64,000 nt of DNA from Cryptomeria japonica (taxonomy: Eukaryota > Streptophyta > Pinopsida > Cupressales > Cupressaceae). The position numbers were made by a program, and so were the translations under genes. Within the stretch, counting starts at the first letter, position 1, and each line of letters begins with the position of its first letter. The notes under the pieces were generated by a model. The model did not search any database, was not told the DNA's origin, and saw only the letters and a program-made list of their open reading frames with translations. The stretch covers positions 478,429,657 through 478,493,656 of the forward strand of contig NC_081412.1 in NCBI RefSeq assembly GCF_030272615.1, in the 5' to 3' direction. Positions 23,969-36,200 of the stretch are shown here, in pieces.

Positions 23969-25030
23969 GCACAGCAATAATTTTTTCTCAGAATATGTTA
24001 ATATAGCATAAAATGCCTTCAATGAAATAGCTAAAAAGAGTATGAACAATCTTATTCTGCTTATCTACTTGTGAGATTTGAGGTGCAGTTATAGGGGAAT
24101 AAGTCCCATGCCTTGAGCCATAATGAATGGTGATAATTGTAGATTCTTAGTTCTGGTCATGAAAACGAGAAGAAAACTCTGCTGTTAACCAAGTATAGCA
24201 ATGAAAAACCCTGGCCTAAGTTTTCTTCTTCTACTTTGTAGTATAATTCTCGGGATATTAATGTGTCTTTTTAAACTTTCCTTATGTGGAACTCACGTGC
24301 ACCACATAGGGCATTTGTAGCATAAAACTGCATAACACATTCATAAATGTGCCAAACTAGTATTCTTAAGAAGATACACCAGTTAGGTTGAGTATGGAAT
24401 CCTGAATGGATTTTTGCGGCTAAACTTGCACCACAGAACACAATCAAACAAACAAATGTTCTTGAACAATGCAATGTAGGTTCATTTTTTTTATTTTGAA
24501 TTGCGTAAATTTTTGCCACTGAAAATGTTGGTTCAGATATTATTTGATAGGAAAGCACCAAATGTCAAATAATAGATGACATATAGGACTTTTCTCAACA
24601 ATCTTTCATGAAGTTGATTTTAATTTTTTATTTGATATCAGTGAAGCTGCTCTTTCTCAGGCACTGACCTACTTTTCTTAATACATTACCACCCTTTGCC
24701 ATTGATATTTCCACCTAGTCTTGAGCTTGATTTACAATGGAGCATGCCAGCTTTGAACCTGTATCCTTTGCACAGGAAGCACATCATCTTGCTACTAGAC
24801 CACAGTGAAACAGACTAATTTCATCCATTGCATGGGAGTTGGACTTCGCTCTTTATCCTTCCAACATTCCCTCTTTTGAATATGCATATGCTGTTAGGTC
24901 CAGGAGGGGCAGAATACCAAAAAAAATATTTTAATATTGCATTTCAAAATATTTGAAGAAATGTTTACATTTATTATATAGGCAGAAATATAGTTTAACT
25001 GCCACATAACTACCTGAACAAAAAAGAAAA
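23969..25030. other. Probable intron or unassigned sequence right of the glyoxalase exon
   Basis: No exon recognised. If the glyoxalase gene is intact this is intron sequence that also received the Gypsy element to the right. It contains the SINE-like sequence at 24735-24810. Confidence 0.4.
24735..24810 (-). repeat. tRNA-like (SINE head) sequence
   Basis: The minus strand has GGTCTAGTAGCAAGATG followed about 30 bp later by GGTTCAAAGC, a fair B box. Spacing fits a tRNA-derived Pol III promoter. The A box is poor and no SINE tail or target duplication was identified. Confidence 0.35.
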
Positions 25031-25032
25031 TT

Positions 25033-25540
25033 ACAGAATTTACAAAGGATCCTAAACTACATTTCAAGGAGCTAGCCATACTGAAGCAGTGTGGCTCAAT
25101 TGATAGTTATGTTTCTAAATTCCAAAGGCTTTCCATGAAGGTTCCTGGTGTATCAAAGAGGAGACTTGTTTTCTTAATTAAGGATTTGACTGAATCACTT
25201 AGAGGTTGGGTGAAAAAAATTGATCCACCTTTCCTAGAGGATGCAATAAGAAAACCAAGAAACATGGAGTTTTCCACACCCAAAAACAAATTCCAGCCTA
25301 ATTCATTCCTATCAAAAGAAAAACAAAAAGCCTTTTTAGAAGGAATGGCCAAAAAAGGCAAAACATTGAGGAGACCAAGAACGAGCTGCAAAGGAAGAAA
25401 CTATGTTTTTCATGCAAGGAGGCACGGGAACCAAGTCACAAGTGCCTTAGAAGGGACAAGTTCCATTACAGTGAGGTTGTCTTCGATAATGAAAGTAGAA
25501 AAGGAGGAAGTGGAGACAAGAAGTGAACATGAAAAGTAAG
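25033..25540 (+). pseudogene. Gypsy Gag fragment
   Basis: The frame is open from about 25018 to 25540. It matches the retrotrans_gag core: KELAILKQCGSIDSYVSKFQ, then VPGVSKRRLVFLIKDLTESL. A basic linker follows, and then a decayed region where the family has its CCHC knuckle (no intact Cys-Cys-His-Cys set is seen). The N-terminal part of Gag is absent, so the element is truncated at about 25018. Confidence 0.75.
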
Positions 25541-26004
25541 ATGTTAAACTAAGAAACTAGATGGTTGGAGGAGTTATCAGAGAGACTTTTGCTACTTTAT
25601 TAGGTACACCCAAGCATAATCCATTCAGAGTGTATTGCATGGTCAAAGAGTGACAATTTTAATTGATAGTAGGGCAACCCCAACTTCATTGATAGGGCCC
25701 AGTGGCAAAGAGGACTTGAGTTAGAAGATTTCAAAAGATTTAATGTGATGGTTGCAGATGGGTTTCCTATAATGTGCACCAAGAAGAGATCACAATTGAG
25801 CATCATTTTAGGCAACAATAGGATAACAAATGATTTCTATCTAGTAGGGTCAGAGAGACAAATATAGTTTTGGGGATACAATGGCTGCATTATCTTAAGA
25901 AGTACTCCCAAAACTTTTAAACTATGGAGTTGAAGTTCAAAGTAGATGGAAAAAAGCAATACTTCAAGGTATGTTTAATGATGCACCAAAGTAGTAACTA
26001 CAAA
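25541..26004 (+). pseudogene. Gypsy protease remnant
   Basis: Several frames together show the retropepsin neighbourhood (LGTPKHNPFR, then VLIDS-like and VLGIQWLHYLKKYSQ). The catalytic Asp-Ser/Thr-Gly cannot be read as intact. The coding text stops at ACAAA (26000-26004), the left copy of the duplication made by the solo LTR. Confidence 0.6.
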
Positions 26005-27047
26005 TGTAATGTCCCCTACTTGGAAGCTGTCGTGTTTTCAATAATTATCATACATTACTAAATGCATCATTAAGTTATAATGCTTTTTTCAATTAATTCC
26101 ACATTTTATAATTCATGGCCCTCTATATTATGATCTAACCTTGTTACTATGTAACCCTAAGGGAGGAAGGGGTAATTATGTTACCAGGGCGCTGAGAAAC
26201 CAAATTACAATAGGCTCCCTCAAGGTTTATGGATGCAGGCCCTTACCCCATCTTGGGACTACTCCCTCAAGGTTTACGGGACACTGATCCTTACCCCATC
26301 TCGGGACCACCTAATTGGTTGGAATTAGACTGCCTTTCCCTACACAAATCATTCCCATCCTCCATAGGCATTAGCAGAAGTATTAAGGAATGGGCTATTA
26401 ATATTATAGTCTTTCATGTACTATGAATGTATATGAAATTAAGTATGACTGTCATACATATTGCACTCTATATTAATATTACTACTAAATTCTGCATAAG
26501 AACATTATCAGGCTTCATATATTAAGCATACATATTGAGCACATCCCCAGCATACCACCAAGAACAAAGATGTTACTGCCTGTAACTCGATAACAGTTCT
26601 GATCTGATCTGATCTGATCCATGGTGATTCACTGGATGCTTTGATTCCTTTCCTTTATATCTCTCAATGTGAGGGAGATGTCACTCCTCTTCATCATGTA
26701 TGCCCTTTGGCAAGAGACACACTCTTTTACCATTAGCACCCTTTGAAAGAGTACAACTCTTCATCATTTCTGCCCTTTAAAAGGGGCACAACATTTCACA
26801 ATCAGATCTGCACTTTTTATATAAATTAGATCTGCACTTCTGATTCCCAAATTATCCCCCCTTCAAATGAGTATTCTTCATACCTCATATTTGAGGGAGT
26901 CACAACTTACCATTTCATGCCTATTAACTTTAATCAAATTTTAATTATATTCTTTAATATTTTAATTAAATTTTTATTTTTATTTTTTATTTTTATTTTA
27001 TTATTATTATTTATTATTAAAATATATTTAAAAGTGGTGACATTACA
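26005..27047 (+). repeat. Solo LTR with TSD ACAAA inside the Gypsy element
   Basis: Begins TGTAATGTCCCC and ends GTGACATTACA, a near-perfect 12-bp terminal inverted match. It is flanked by ACAAA at 26000-26004 and 27048-27052. It is homologous to 30877-31903 and, reversed, to 50410-51996 (shared blocks such as tcttgggac and taaccct..., and the GATCT repeat near 26600). It separates protease from RT in the host element. It has no coding capacity. Confidence 0.9.
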
Positions 27048-29100
27048 ACAAAGAAGATGGCGTCTCTTTTCAAGCATGATGAGGTTGCATGGGCAGCCCA
27101 ATGATTTATTTGTACAAAGGCTTCTTCAAAGGATAAGATAGTTTATCATGTTGATATTCAGCCATTGTTGGACAAACACAGTTTGTTGTTTTGCAATATT
27201 GCTTTGAGCATGTCATCAAGTTGGAGGAGGGGGCCAAGCCTTTCATCACTAACCCTCATTGCCACCCAAAAAGGCATCAAAAGGATATAGAGAAGGGCAT
27301 TGGAGGGCTACTTGATGTGGGACATATTAGACCCAATTCGAATCCTTTCACTTCTTCGATAGTTTTCGTTAAGGAGGATGGAACCATGAGGATGTGTATT
27401 GATTATAGGGCTCTGAATAAGAAAACAATTAAGAACAAATATCTTATCCATAGGATTGGCAAGTTGATTGATGAGTTGCATGGGGTAGTTTAATTCTCAG
27501 AGATTGCACTTTGGTCAAGGCATCAACAGATTAGAGTTAGAGAAGAGAACATTGATAAGACTGCATTCAAATGCCACTATGGAGACTACAAGTTCTTGGT
27601 CATTCCTTTGGATTGACCAATGCACCTATTACATTTCAACCATGTATGAATCAGGTATTTAATTAGTTGTAGAAATTTGTACTTGTCTTCTTTGATGATA
27701 TTATGATATACAACAAAACATGGGAGGATTATCTTAGACATATAGAGAGGTCTTGGATATTATGGAGGCACAATCACTAAATGCCAAAGCGTTTAAGTGT
27801 GAATTTAGGATCACATAAATTCTATATTTGGGGCATGTGATTAGTGTAGAGAGAGTAAAAGTGGAGTAGAATAAGATTTGAGCATCTTGGATTGGCCACC
27901 ACCTATGACATTGACCCATCTAAGGGGTTTCTTTGACTTATGCAGCTATTACAAAAGAATTGTTAGGGGTTTTTCATAGTTGGTAGCACCCTTAATAGAC
28001 TTGACCAAGAAGGGGTCTTTCACTTGGACAGATACAGCACAACAAACCTTCAAAAAGCTCAAAGAGGTAATGAGTTTGTGTCCAGTTTTAGCATTGCCAT
28101 ATTTTTCACAGCCCTTTATGTTAGAATGTGATGCCTTTGTTGAGGGTATTGGAGCTATCATAATGCAAAGCAAACATCCTATAGTTTATGAGAGCAAGAA
28201 GCACAAAGAGACAGAAAAGAAAAATTTTGTTTATGATAAAGAGATGTTAGCCATTATGCATGCATTGGCTAAATTCAGACATTATTTGATAGGAGGAAAA
28301 TTTGTAGCAAAGATAAATCATAATAGCTTTAAATAAACTAGAAGACTTGAAAGAAAGGCAACGAAAGTGGGTGAGCAAACTACAAGCCTATGATTTTGAT
28401 ATAAATATGCTAAGGGAAAAAGGTTTGTAGTTGCAAATACCCTATCCAAGAAGCCAACCTTTTGCTCAATGATGGAGACATCAACAAATTGGAAGGCTCA
28501 TCTCTTGGTTGAATATTACAAGAATGTATTTGCTTGTGATTTCATGGAAGGGAAAGTGTAGGATGATAGGTAAGGGTTATGGATTATCTCATTTTTTTCA
28601 AGGACGAGATCTACCTTGTCCCGTAACCCAAGATGAAGGAGATATTGAGAGCTGTTCATGACACATCATTGCCAAGACACCCTGGCTACTTTAAGACCTA
28701 CAAGCAAATCAAGGAGAGGTTCACATGGAAGAGACTCCAAGATGACGCCTTAAGGCATGTTAGAGAGTGTTTGACTTGTAAACAAAATAAGCCAAAACAA
28801 TATTCCAAAGCAAAAATATGCTGGATTTCATCATTGGTCTTCTACAAGTACAACAAAAAGATTGTGACTTTGTTGTGGTGGATAGATTGACCATGTATGC
28901 CCATTCCTATGCTATATCTTCTAAATTTGAGGCATCTCAAGCTACAAAATTGTTTTTTGAAGAGGCGTTCAAACTCCATGGTCTACCTAGCAACATTGTT
29001 AGTGGCTGCGACAATAGATTTCTCAATATATTTTGGCAGGAGCTTTTCAGATTGACGAGTATTGAGTTAACCCTATGCACAAGCTATCACCCATAGATAG
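27048..29100 (+). pseudogene. Gypsy RT, RNase H and integrase N-terminal/core (broken)
   Basis: RT: the [17 protein letters not shown] block at about 27400 and the catalytic FFDDI at 27688-27702. RNase H: LECDAF and DKEMLAIMHALAKFRHYL (27980-28336), with Asn for the last catalytic Asp (KINHNS). Integrase: zinc domain H...H...C..C (28633-28800), core MLDFIIGL (first Asp, 28821), SGCDNRF (second Asp), then SYHP followed by TAG where the family has a Gln codon. About 20 codons before the core are deleted. The catalytic Glu lies beyond the 19.2-kb insertion at 48341. Frames change at least four times. Confidence 0.85.
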
Positions 29101-30876
29101 TGTCACATCCCCACGTCAAGCCACTACTGACTAGGCCTTAAAGGGGGTGGAATATTATAAAATAAAATGAAAATAGCTAGTTCGTGGCATTTATGCCAGT
29201 GACTAAACAAGAGGAGACCACCGTATTAATAATGTATGGCATGGGCAAGTAGGAAGGACGAGGGTCAAAGAGTAAAGGCAACAGTACCATTATGGACGCA
29301 TGGCATCCCAATTTGATGAGACTTCTAGACAGCAGATTGTGTGGAAAAAGAAAAGGGGGCAAAAATTACTTTTGACACAAACAACCCTGCAATATACACA
29401 TTCACATCTCATTTTACAGAGGAAAAAAATGCAGAAAGAAATCTGGATGGTTGGATGGCAAGGGATAAGGCATGTATAGGTTGGAGGATACCCCTCAGGG
29501 GAAAGTTATCTCATAGAATGTAACGATTGCAAGATATGCACAGGAGAATGTTGTTGGAAGAGACTTGTGGGTGTTTTGAAAGCATGTCTCAGTAGATGGG
29601 TCTCACGGTTTTCAATGGTTGCAGGACATTCACAAATGGTTTTGTTCAAAATGTGGTGAAAAATTAAGAAGAAATGCAACTGGTAGGTGTAAAAACCAGA
29701 ATATACAACCTTGCAAAACGGGAGCTTGTAAAAAAGGAATGCGATGAGGGGAGGCATGAAACTGATTTATCAAGATTTCGAAACCTTCAACCAAACACCA
29801 ACGGAAAATGGAAAGCTAGACAACCAAGGCAAACAATCAAATTTCTCTCTTGGTCTCTGGCAAACGTGAATCTGTGATCAGACATGGAGGTGAAATGGTG
29901 AGTTACAGAGATCCAATTAAATTTAACTAATACAAAACAGAAGAAACTTTCTTGTAAGAAGCTAATATTTTAAGTTTACTTTAAAAATAAATGATTTTCT
30001 TTCTAGTGGACCTAAAATTGTTGAATGCATTAAGTAATATGCATAGGTTGAAAATGGTTTATTAATATTATTTAAGATGAAAAATATTTATGAAATGATA
30101 AATTTAATCTGGATTGATCTATTTGAATTTGGGATGGATGAGCTATCTTGCTAAATATGTTCAAATACCTGATACAGATCATTATTAAGCCAATAAATTT
30201 GTTCTTGTATTGGTTATAAATTTATCCTGGTATACTTGATAGGGATGTAGTTTGCTTGGAACTATAAAATTTTGCTTCTCAGTCATTTAATGTTAAATAT
30301 GGCATATACAATTATAGAAGTCCCACCGTACTGACTTTGGTCTTATTTATTAGCCTCAACATGATTTATAATGAATGGTTAAGGCTCAGAATAAGTTACT
30401 AGACCTTATTAAACGAGATACTAAACTAATATTTGTGTGTGCAAGACACATCAGATATTGTCATGACCTTGTTTTGTGGATATAGATAAGTCCATAGTCA
30501 TAATTTGACAAAATACAAATTGCTTATACATTATAATTCAAAATCTATCTAATACCCTTATTAAGGACTATTGATTTGCTTCTAACGACATCAAGGTAGC
30601 AATTGACATTATGCGAATTGCATTGATTCATAAGCACAACTTGGTTCCAAACCAGAATAAGGATACATGCTAGCAATAGTATAATGTACCTACTTTTGAC
30701 AATTAGAAATGTCAAATGAGAGTAATTAGGATAGGATTTGGAATATGTTCAAGTTACACTTTTACCAGGACTATTGTAATATCGTGGGAAATGCTCTTGG
30801 GAAAATTGAACCATGTGCAATTTGTTCGTACGAGGAACATGTGAAGTTTAATTGGAATATAATTACTTTGATATTG
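29101..30876. other. Left non-coding part of the 19.2-kb insertion
   Basis: No gene seen. Short ORFs have no family motif. The sequence is moderately AT-rich, and TGTCACATCCCC at the start resembles the first bases of plant Gypsy LTRs. Confidence 0.5.
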
Positions 30877-31903
30877 TGTAATGTCCCCTACCTGATCTAT
30901 TTCAATATACTCAAATTGATTAATATCTTTCAATTAGTTATTAACAAGTGCTTATTTATTTTCCTCATTAGATGATTAATTTCATTATTCATAGTTCTTA
31001 ATATAAATATTAGACCCTACTACTACTTTTGTTTTAAGGGAGAAAGGTTTATGTATGTTACCAAAGCGTTTAGAGACCAAATAAAATAGGTTCCCTCAAA
31101 GTTTACAGATCCAAGCCCTTACCTATCTTGGGTCTATACCATCTAGGCTTATGGGTCGCTGACCCCACCCTATCTTGGGACTTAACCTATTGCTTGGATT
31201 TAGACTGCCCCTCTTTGGAACATCTCATTCCCATCTTCTTAAATACTGACAGTAATAACATGATTTAGACCATAAGTATACTAATTTCTTATGTATTATG
31301 AATATACATATGAAATTAAGTATGACTGTCATACATATTGCAGTTCATATTAATATTACTATTAATTCTGCATAAGAACATTAGCGGGCTTCATATATTA
31401 AGCATACTTATTAAACACATCCCGTGCATACCACCAAGAACAAGGATGTCACTGCCTGTAACTTAATAACAGTTCTGATCTGATCTGGTCCATGGTGATG
31501 TCACTGGATGCTTTTGATTCCTTTCCTTTATATCTCACTGGTCACACCTCTTCATCGTGTATGCCCTTTGGCAAGAGACACACCCTTTGAAAGAGTGCAA
31601 CTCTTCATTATTTCTGCCCTTTGAAAGGGACACAACCTTTCACAATCAGATCTGCACTTCTTATTTAAATCAGATCTGCACTTCTCATTTTCCATATTCT
31701 CCCCCCCTCATATGAGGTTCTCTTCTCCCTTTTATATCTCACATTTGAGGGAGTCACAACTTATCATTTCATGCCTTTCGACCATTCATTAACTTTAATC
31801 AAATTTTAATTATATTCTTTATATTTTTATTTTTATTCTTTTGTATTTTAATTTTATTATTATCATTTATTATTAAATTATATTTCAAAGTGGGGACATT
31901 ACA
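30877..31903 (+). repeat. Solo LTR with TSD TATTG
   Basis: TGTAATGTCCCCTACC...GTGGGGACATTACA, with a perfect 12-bp inverted terminal match. Flanked by TATTG at 30872-30876 and 31904-31908. Same family and orientation as 26005-27047. No coding sequence. Confidence 0.9.
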
Positions 31904-31967
31904 TATTGTATCTCTTCATGGAAGCTTCATAAGAATTATTTTGATTAGTACAACTAATAAGAAGCCT
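31886..31967. repeat. First copy (A part) of a 117-bp tandem duplication split by E2
   Basis: 31886-31967 recurs at 38118-38199. The following 35 bp occur at 38083-38117 and 38200-38234. Order is A-[E2]-B-A-B. The A unit includes the last 18 bp of the solo LTR, so the duplication came after that LTR and before E2. Confidence 0.9.
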
Positions 31968-32156
31968 TGTAAATGTAATTGCAATTTCCAATTTAAAGAA
32001 CAAGTTATATGCAGGATGGTGTATTTTAAAATTTTGATATTATAACTATGACAATAATATTGTTATCTTTCTTTTGCTGCAGGTATGGAGGATGAACATG
32101 TATCGATTTCAATGTCATCTCCTTTCTTTTGAATGATGTATATATAGTAAGGTTGT

Positions 32157-32225
32157 CACGAGCAAGTGGCACCTTGATCGGACATGTCTTTTAGACATGT
32201 CCGACCAAGATGTCACTTGGTCGTG
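32157..32225. other. Long hairpin in the E2 LTR (U3 side)
   Basis: Arms 32157-32188 and 32194-32225 pair with four mismatches out of 32, with loop TTTTA. The core ggacatgtc / gacatgtcc is perfect. The same hairpin is at 37511-37579 in the other LTR. It lies just upstream of the TATA box in the element's orientation, so it could be a regulatory palindrome. Confidence 0.85.
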
Positions 32226-32289
32226 ACTCTTACCAATATCAACCGATCCATTCAATGATAACTAATAGGTGCTAGTGTAAATGATAACA

Positions 32290-32545
32290 AATCTGTAAAC
32301 ATACCCGATAATGAATCGGTATCATTGCAAATAATAACAGTTCGATAATCACACCCGATAGTGAATTGGTGTCATTGCAAATAATAACAGTTCGATAATC
32401 ACACCTGATAGTGAATCGGTGTCATTGCAAATAATGACAGATTGGTAAACACACCCGATAGTAAATTGGTGTCATTGTAGATGATAACCGATTGGTAAAC
32501 ACACCCGATAGTAAATCGGTGTCAAAGTAAATAAGTCTGACAACT
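32290..32545. repeat. Five 50-bp tandem repeats in the E2 LTR
   Basis: The motif ACACCCGATAGTGAATCGGT starts at 32301, 32351, 32401, 32451 and 32501, exactly 50 bp apart. In the other LTR copies start at 37655, 37705, 37752, 37802 and 37852 (one 3-bp deletion). Each motif can fold (ACAC-C-CGAT with ATCG-GTGT). They lie in U3 and may be enhancer repeats. Confidence 0.9.
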
Positions 32546-32901
32546 AATAGCATTTAGATCGACGCTTAACTACGTTAAGCAAGTCGTCGATCTAATCTAT
32601 CTTTATCCAATTGTCAATATCATAATTATGATCAATGTTATATAAAGCATGAATCAGATAATCTAATAGCATAGATGAATAAGCTAATAACAGAATGAGT
32701 TAGGAGAGTCTTATCTTGCAGAAGCTACTATTGCATTAACACTCCCTCTTAGCTTTGGAAGATAGATAAAGTAACCTACATCACATTTCTTTTCCATAAT
32801 GTCAGTCTCCAAGAATATATATCATCTATACATATGATATGAAGTACCATCAGGACATAAGATACAAATATAAAACATCAGTCTAAGTATGTGTCATAGA
32901 G

Positions 32902-33220
32902 TATCACCTAACCATGTGATATAAAAGATTCATCATTTTATTATGACAAGATATCACCTGAACACGTGATATCAGTATTGCCTAAACATGCAATACTAAG
33001 GATAAACATATGAGGTTGGTTAAATCATCATCTTATCCAGGTTGTGATATGTGCACAAACATTTTATTCAAATGTTTTATCACAACACTATCATGGCACA
33101 TCCATGACATACCAGAGATCCAACATGATAACTGGTTTGAGAATCATAAGATCGTCACCTTATGATGTCTACATACAAGTGTTCATAATCTGAGAGATCG
33201 TCACCTCTTAGATATGAACA
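32902..33220 (-). other. Hairpin array between the pol stop and the polypurine tract (E2)
   Basis: Hairpins at 32902-32921 (6 bp, loop CTAACCAT), 32950-32973 (8 bp, loop CTGAACAC), 32974-32997 (8 bp, loop CTAAACAT), 33041-33086 (9-bp outer stem plus an inner 8-bp stem), 33091-33107 (6 bp), 33143-33166 (8 bp, loop ATCGTCAC) and 33180-33220 (16 bp with one bulge and one G-T pair, loop ATCGTCAC). Order and loops match E1 while the stems differ. Confidence 0.75.
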
Positions 33221-33295
33221 CAGGGGGTAAAACCCAGAATGTCTCAACATGACAAAAAGAAGTTTACATATTAAACATCTTATTTACAAAGCAGA

Positions 33296-36200
33296 TTACC
33301 TTTCTATCATACCTAAACCCTTTCTGAAGTGATCAACCTTCACTCTGGAAAGTGGTTTGGTCAGAATATCTGCAGTCTGCTCTCCTGTACTAACATATTC
33401 TAATTTGATCACATTTTTGTCTACCATGTCTCGTACATAATGGTATGGGATCTCAATATGTTTGGATCTATCATGGAACACTAGATTCACTGAAAATTTT
33501 ATGCAGCTTTGATTGTCACAATGGATGATAGTAGGTTTCATAGGTTCACCAAACAATCCCACAAGTAACTTTCTAAGCCACACTGCTTCTCGGGCAGCCA
33601 TGGAGGTTGCAATGTATTCGGCCTCGGTGGAACTTTGAGCTACAAAAGACTGCTTTCTGCTGATCCAGGATATCATGGCTGATCCCAAACTGAAGCAGCA
33701 CCCAAGAGGTGCTTTTCCGGTTAGTCACACTTCCAGCCCAATCTGAATCTGTGAATCCGTGTAGATTAAGATCAACTTTCTCACACTTGAGACCAAGATT
33801 TAAGGTGCCTTGTAAATATCTCATAATGTGTTTTACTGCAACCAGGTGTATCTCCTTTGGCTCACACATAAACTGACTCAAAGCATTTACTGCATAGCAG
33901 ATATCTAGCCTTGTATTTACCAAATACATAAGAGACCCAATCATTTGTTTGTATAGAGTGGGGTCAGTAGAAGGTGATTCTGTTGTTGCTTCTTTAAGTT
34001 TATGAAGATTGGTTTCCATTAGAGTGGTCATGGGTCTGCAGTTTAGCATTCCAAGTCTCTTCAGGATGTCCAAGGTATACTTGCCTTGGTTTAGAACAAT
34101 GTTATCAAAATTTTGCCATACTTCCAACCCTAGGAAATAGTGAAGGAATCTCAAGTCCTTCATATCAAATTCTTTGGATAGCTCTTTCTTGCATTGATCT
34201 ATAAGATCTTCTCCTGTGATTAATAAGTCATCAACATATAAAATCAATATTAGCATATCACCTTTATTCTGTTTGTAGTAGAGATTAGGATCTGCATCAT
34301 TTTTAGAGAAGCCTAGTTTTGATAGATATGTGTCAATTCTTTCATACCAGGCCCTGGGAGCCTGTTTAAGCCCATATAGAGCTTTCTTGAGTCTACACAC
34401 ATGAGACTCTGCATGATGAATCTCAAACCCTTCAGGTTGCTCTAGGTATACTTCTTCAGATATCTCTGCATTGAGAAAAGTTGTCTTTACATCCATTTGA
34501 TGTACCTTCCATCCCTTTGCTACTGCAATGGCTAGCACAGTCCTTACTGAGGTGTATCTGGCTACAGGAGCAAATGTTTCTTCATAGTCTATTCCTTCCT
34601 TTTGAGAGAACCCTCTGGCTACAAATCTTGCCTTATGTTTTTCAATACTGCCATCTGCTGCATGTTTGATCTTAAAAAGCCATTTAGAAGAAACAACAGA
34701 TTTCTTGGTTGGCCTGGGAACAATCTCCCATACATCATTTTTTATTATGGATTGATACTCTTCAGACATAGCATCCTTCCATACTTGATGTTTAAGGGCA
34801 TCTGTTACATTGTCAAGTTCGTTTTTAGATAGATCATTCATAAGAGCAACATAGCTAGTAAATTTATTAGGCCTTTTGCTTTCTCCGAAGGTTCCTGAAG
34901 GAGCAGCAAACCCCTGAGCTTCTTCTACTGTTTTGGTGGCCCATAGTGGTCTTTTCTTGAGATTTCTAGGTGAGTGTTCATTTTCATTTTCAGTTTCATC
35001 TAGGTTCTCCCTCTGAAACTCAAGAGCAGGATCTTCATCTAAGTTAGAGGTAGGAATTTCAGGTTCTATGAAGCTCTGAGCTCTTTTGAAGGCTAGGTCC
35101 TCCTCAAAGATTACATCCCTACTTAGTTCAATATTTCTTTGACTAGGTACATAGATTCTGTAGGCTTTGGAGGTTTCACTATATCCTACAAGCAATCCTC
35201 TTTTTCCAGAAGGCTCTAGTTTTAGTCTTTTTTCTTTAGGTACATGGATATAGACAGGACATCCAAATATCCTAAGGTGGCTGATATCTAGCTTAATTTT
35301 AATGAATACTTCCTCAGGAGTTTTGTCTTCAAGATGGGAGTGAGGGCATCTGTTTTGTATATATACTGCGGTGTTGGATGCTTCTGCCCAGAGATTTGTG
35401 TTAAGGTTTTGATCTAGAATCATGGCCTTGGCAGCTTCAACTATAGTCCTATTTATCCTTTCAGCTACCCCATTTTGTTGGGGGTTATAAGGTATAGTGA
35501 GCTCCCTCTTAATCTCATTATCTCTACAAAATTCTTTAAACGAATCTGATGTGTATTCTCCCCCATTGCTGGTTCTTAGGGTTTTAACTTTGTTTCCTGA
35601 GTGGTTTTCAGTTAGTGATTTAAATTCTTTAAACCTAGAGAGGATCTCTTCTGATTATTTATTTTTCAGAAAGTAGATCCAAGTCTTCCTAGAGTAGTCA
35701 TCAACAAATATTACATAATACAAGAATCCCCCTAGAGAGGATACAGACATAGGTCCGCATACATCAGAATGAACTAACTCTAGAATTTTACTAGTTTTCC
35801 TAGTACTATTTCAGAATGTACCTTTGGTATTTTTACCTAGGGCACATCCTTTGTATGCCCCTGAATGATCTTGCTTTAACTTGGGTAGACCTATGACAAG
35901 GTTTCCCATTGAAGATAAAGCCCTAAAATTCAGATGGCCTAATCTTCTATCCCAAACTTCATTTGCATTAGTGGCTTCATGGATTAGGGCTAGGTTGGGT
36001 TCCGTGCACAACTCATACAAATAGCCCCGTCTCTGTCCAATGGTCTTTGCCTTCTTGATTGAACAGTTCTTTGGCCAAGCCAATACTTTGTTGTCCATGA
36101 ATGTCACTCTGTATCCGTTATCTTCCAATGCCGATATGGAGACTAGATTCCTTTTGATGCCGGGGACATATAGTACTCCTTCAAGCCGCAAGGATATGCC

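Larger units (their letters stand above)
31968..32741 (-). repeat. E2 left (3') LTR
   Basis: Plus strand TGTAAATG...CATTAACA. Contains a TATATATA box for the minus strand (32139-32146), a 32-bp-arm hairpin (32157-32225) and five 50-bp tandem repeats. It differs from the right LTR by a 15-bp extra block just before the end. Confidence 0.95.

Noticed and set aside
24894-25079. Minus-strand ORF beginning MASSLKCSLGSF as a glyoxalase exon
   Set aside because: It overlaps Gypsy gag on the other strand and shows no glyoxalase motif.
32290-32545. CRISPR-like array of regularly spaced repeats
   Set aside because: Whole 50-bp units are homologous with no unique spacers. It lies within an LTR and is copied in the partner LTR of a plant retroelement.
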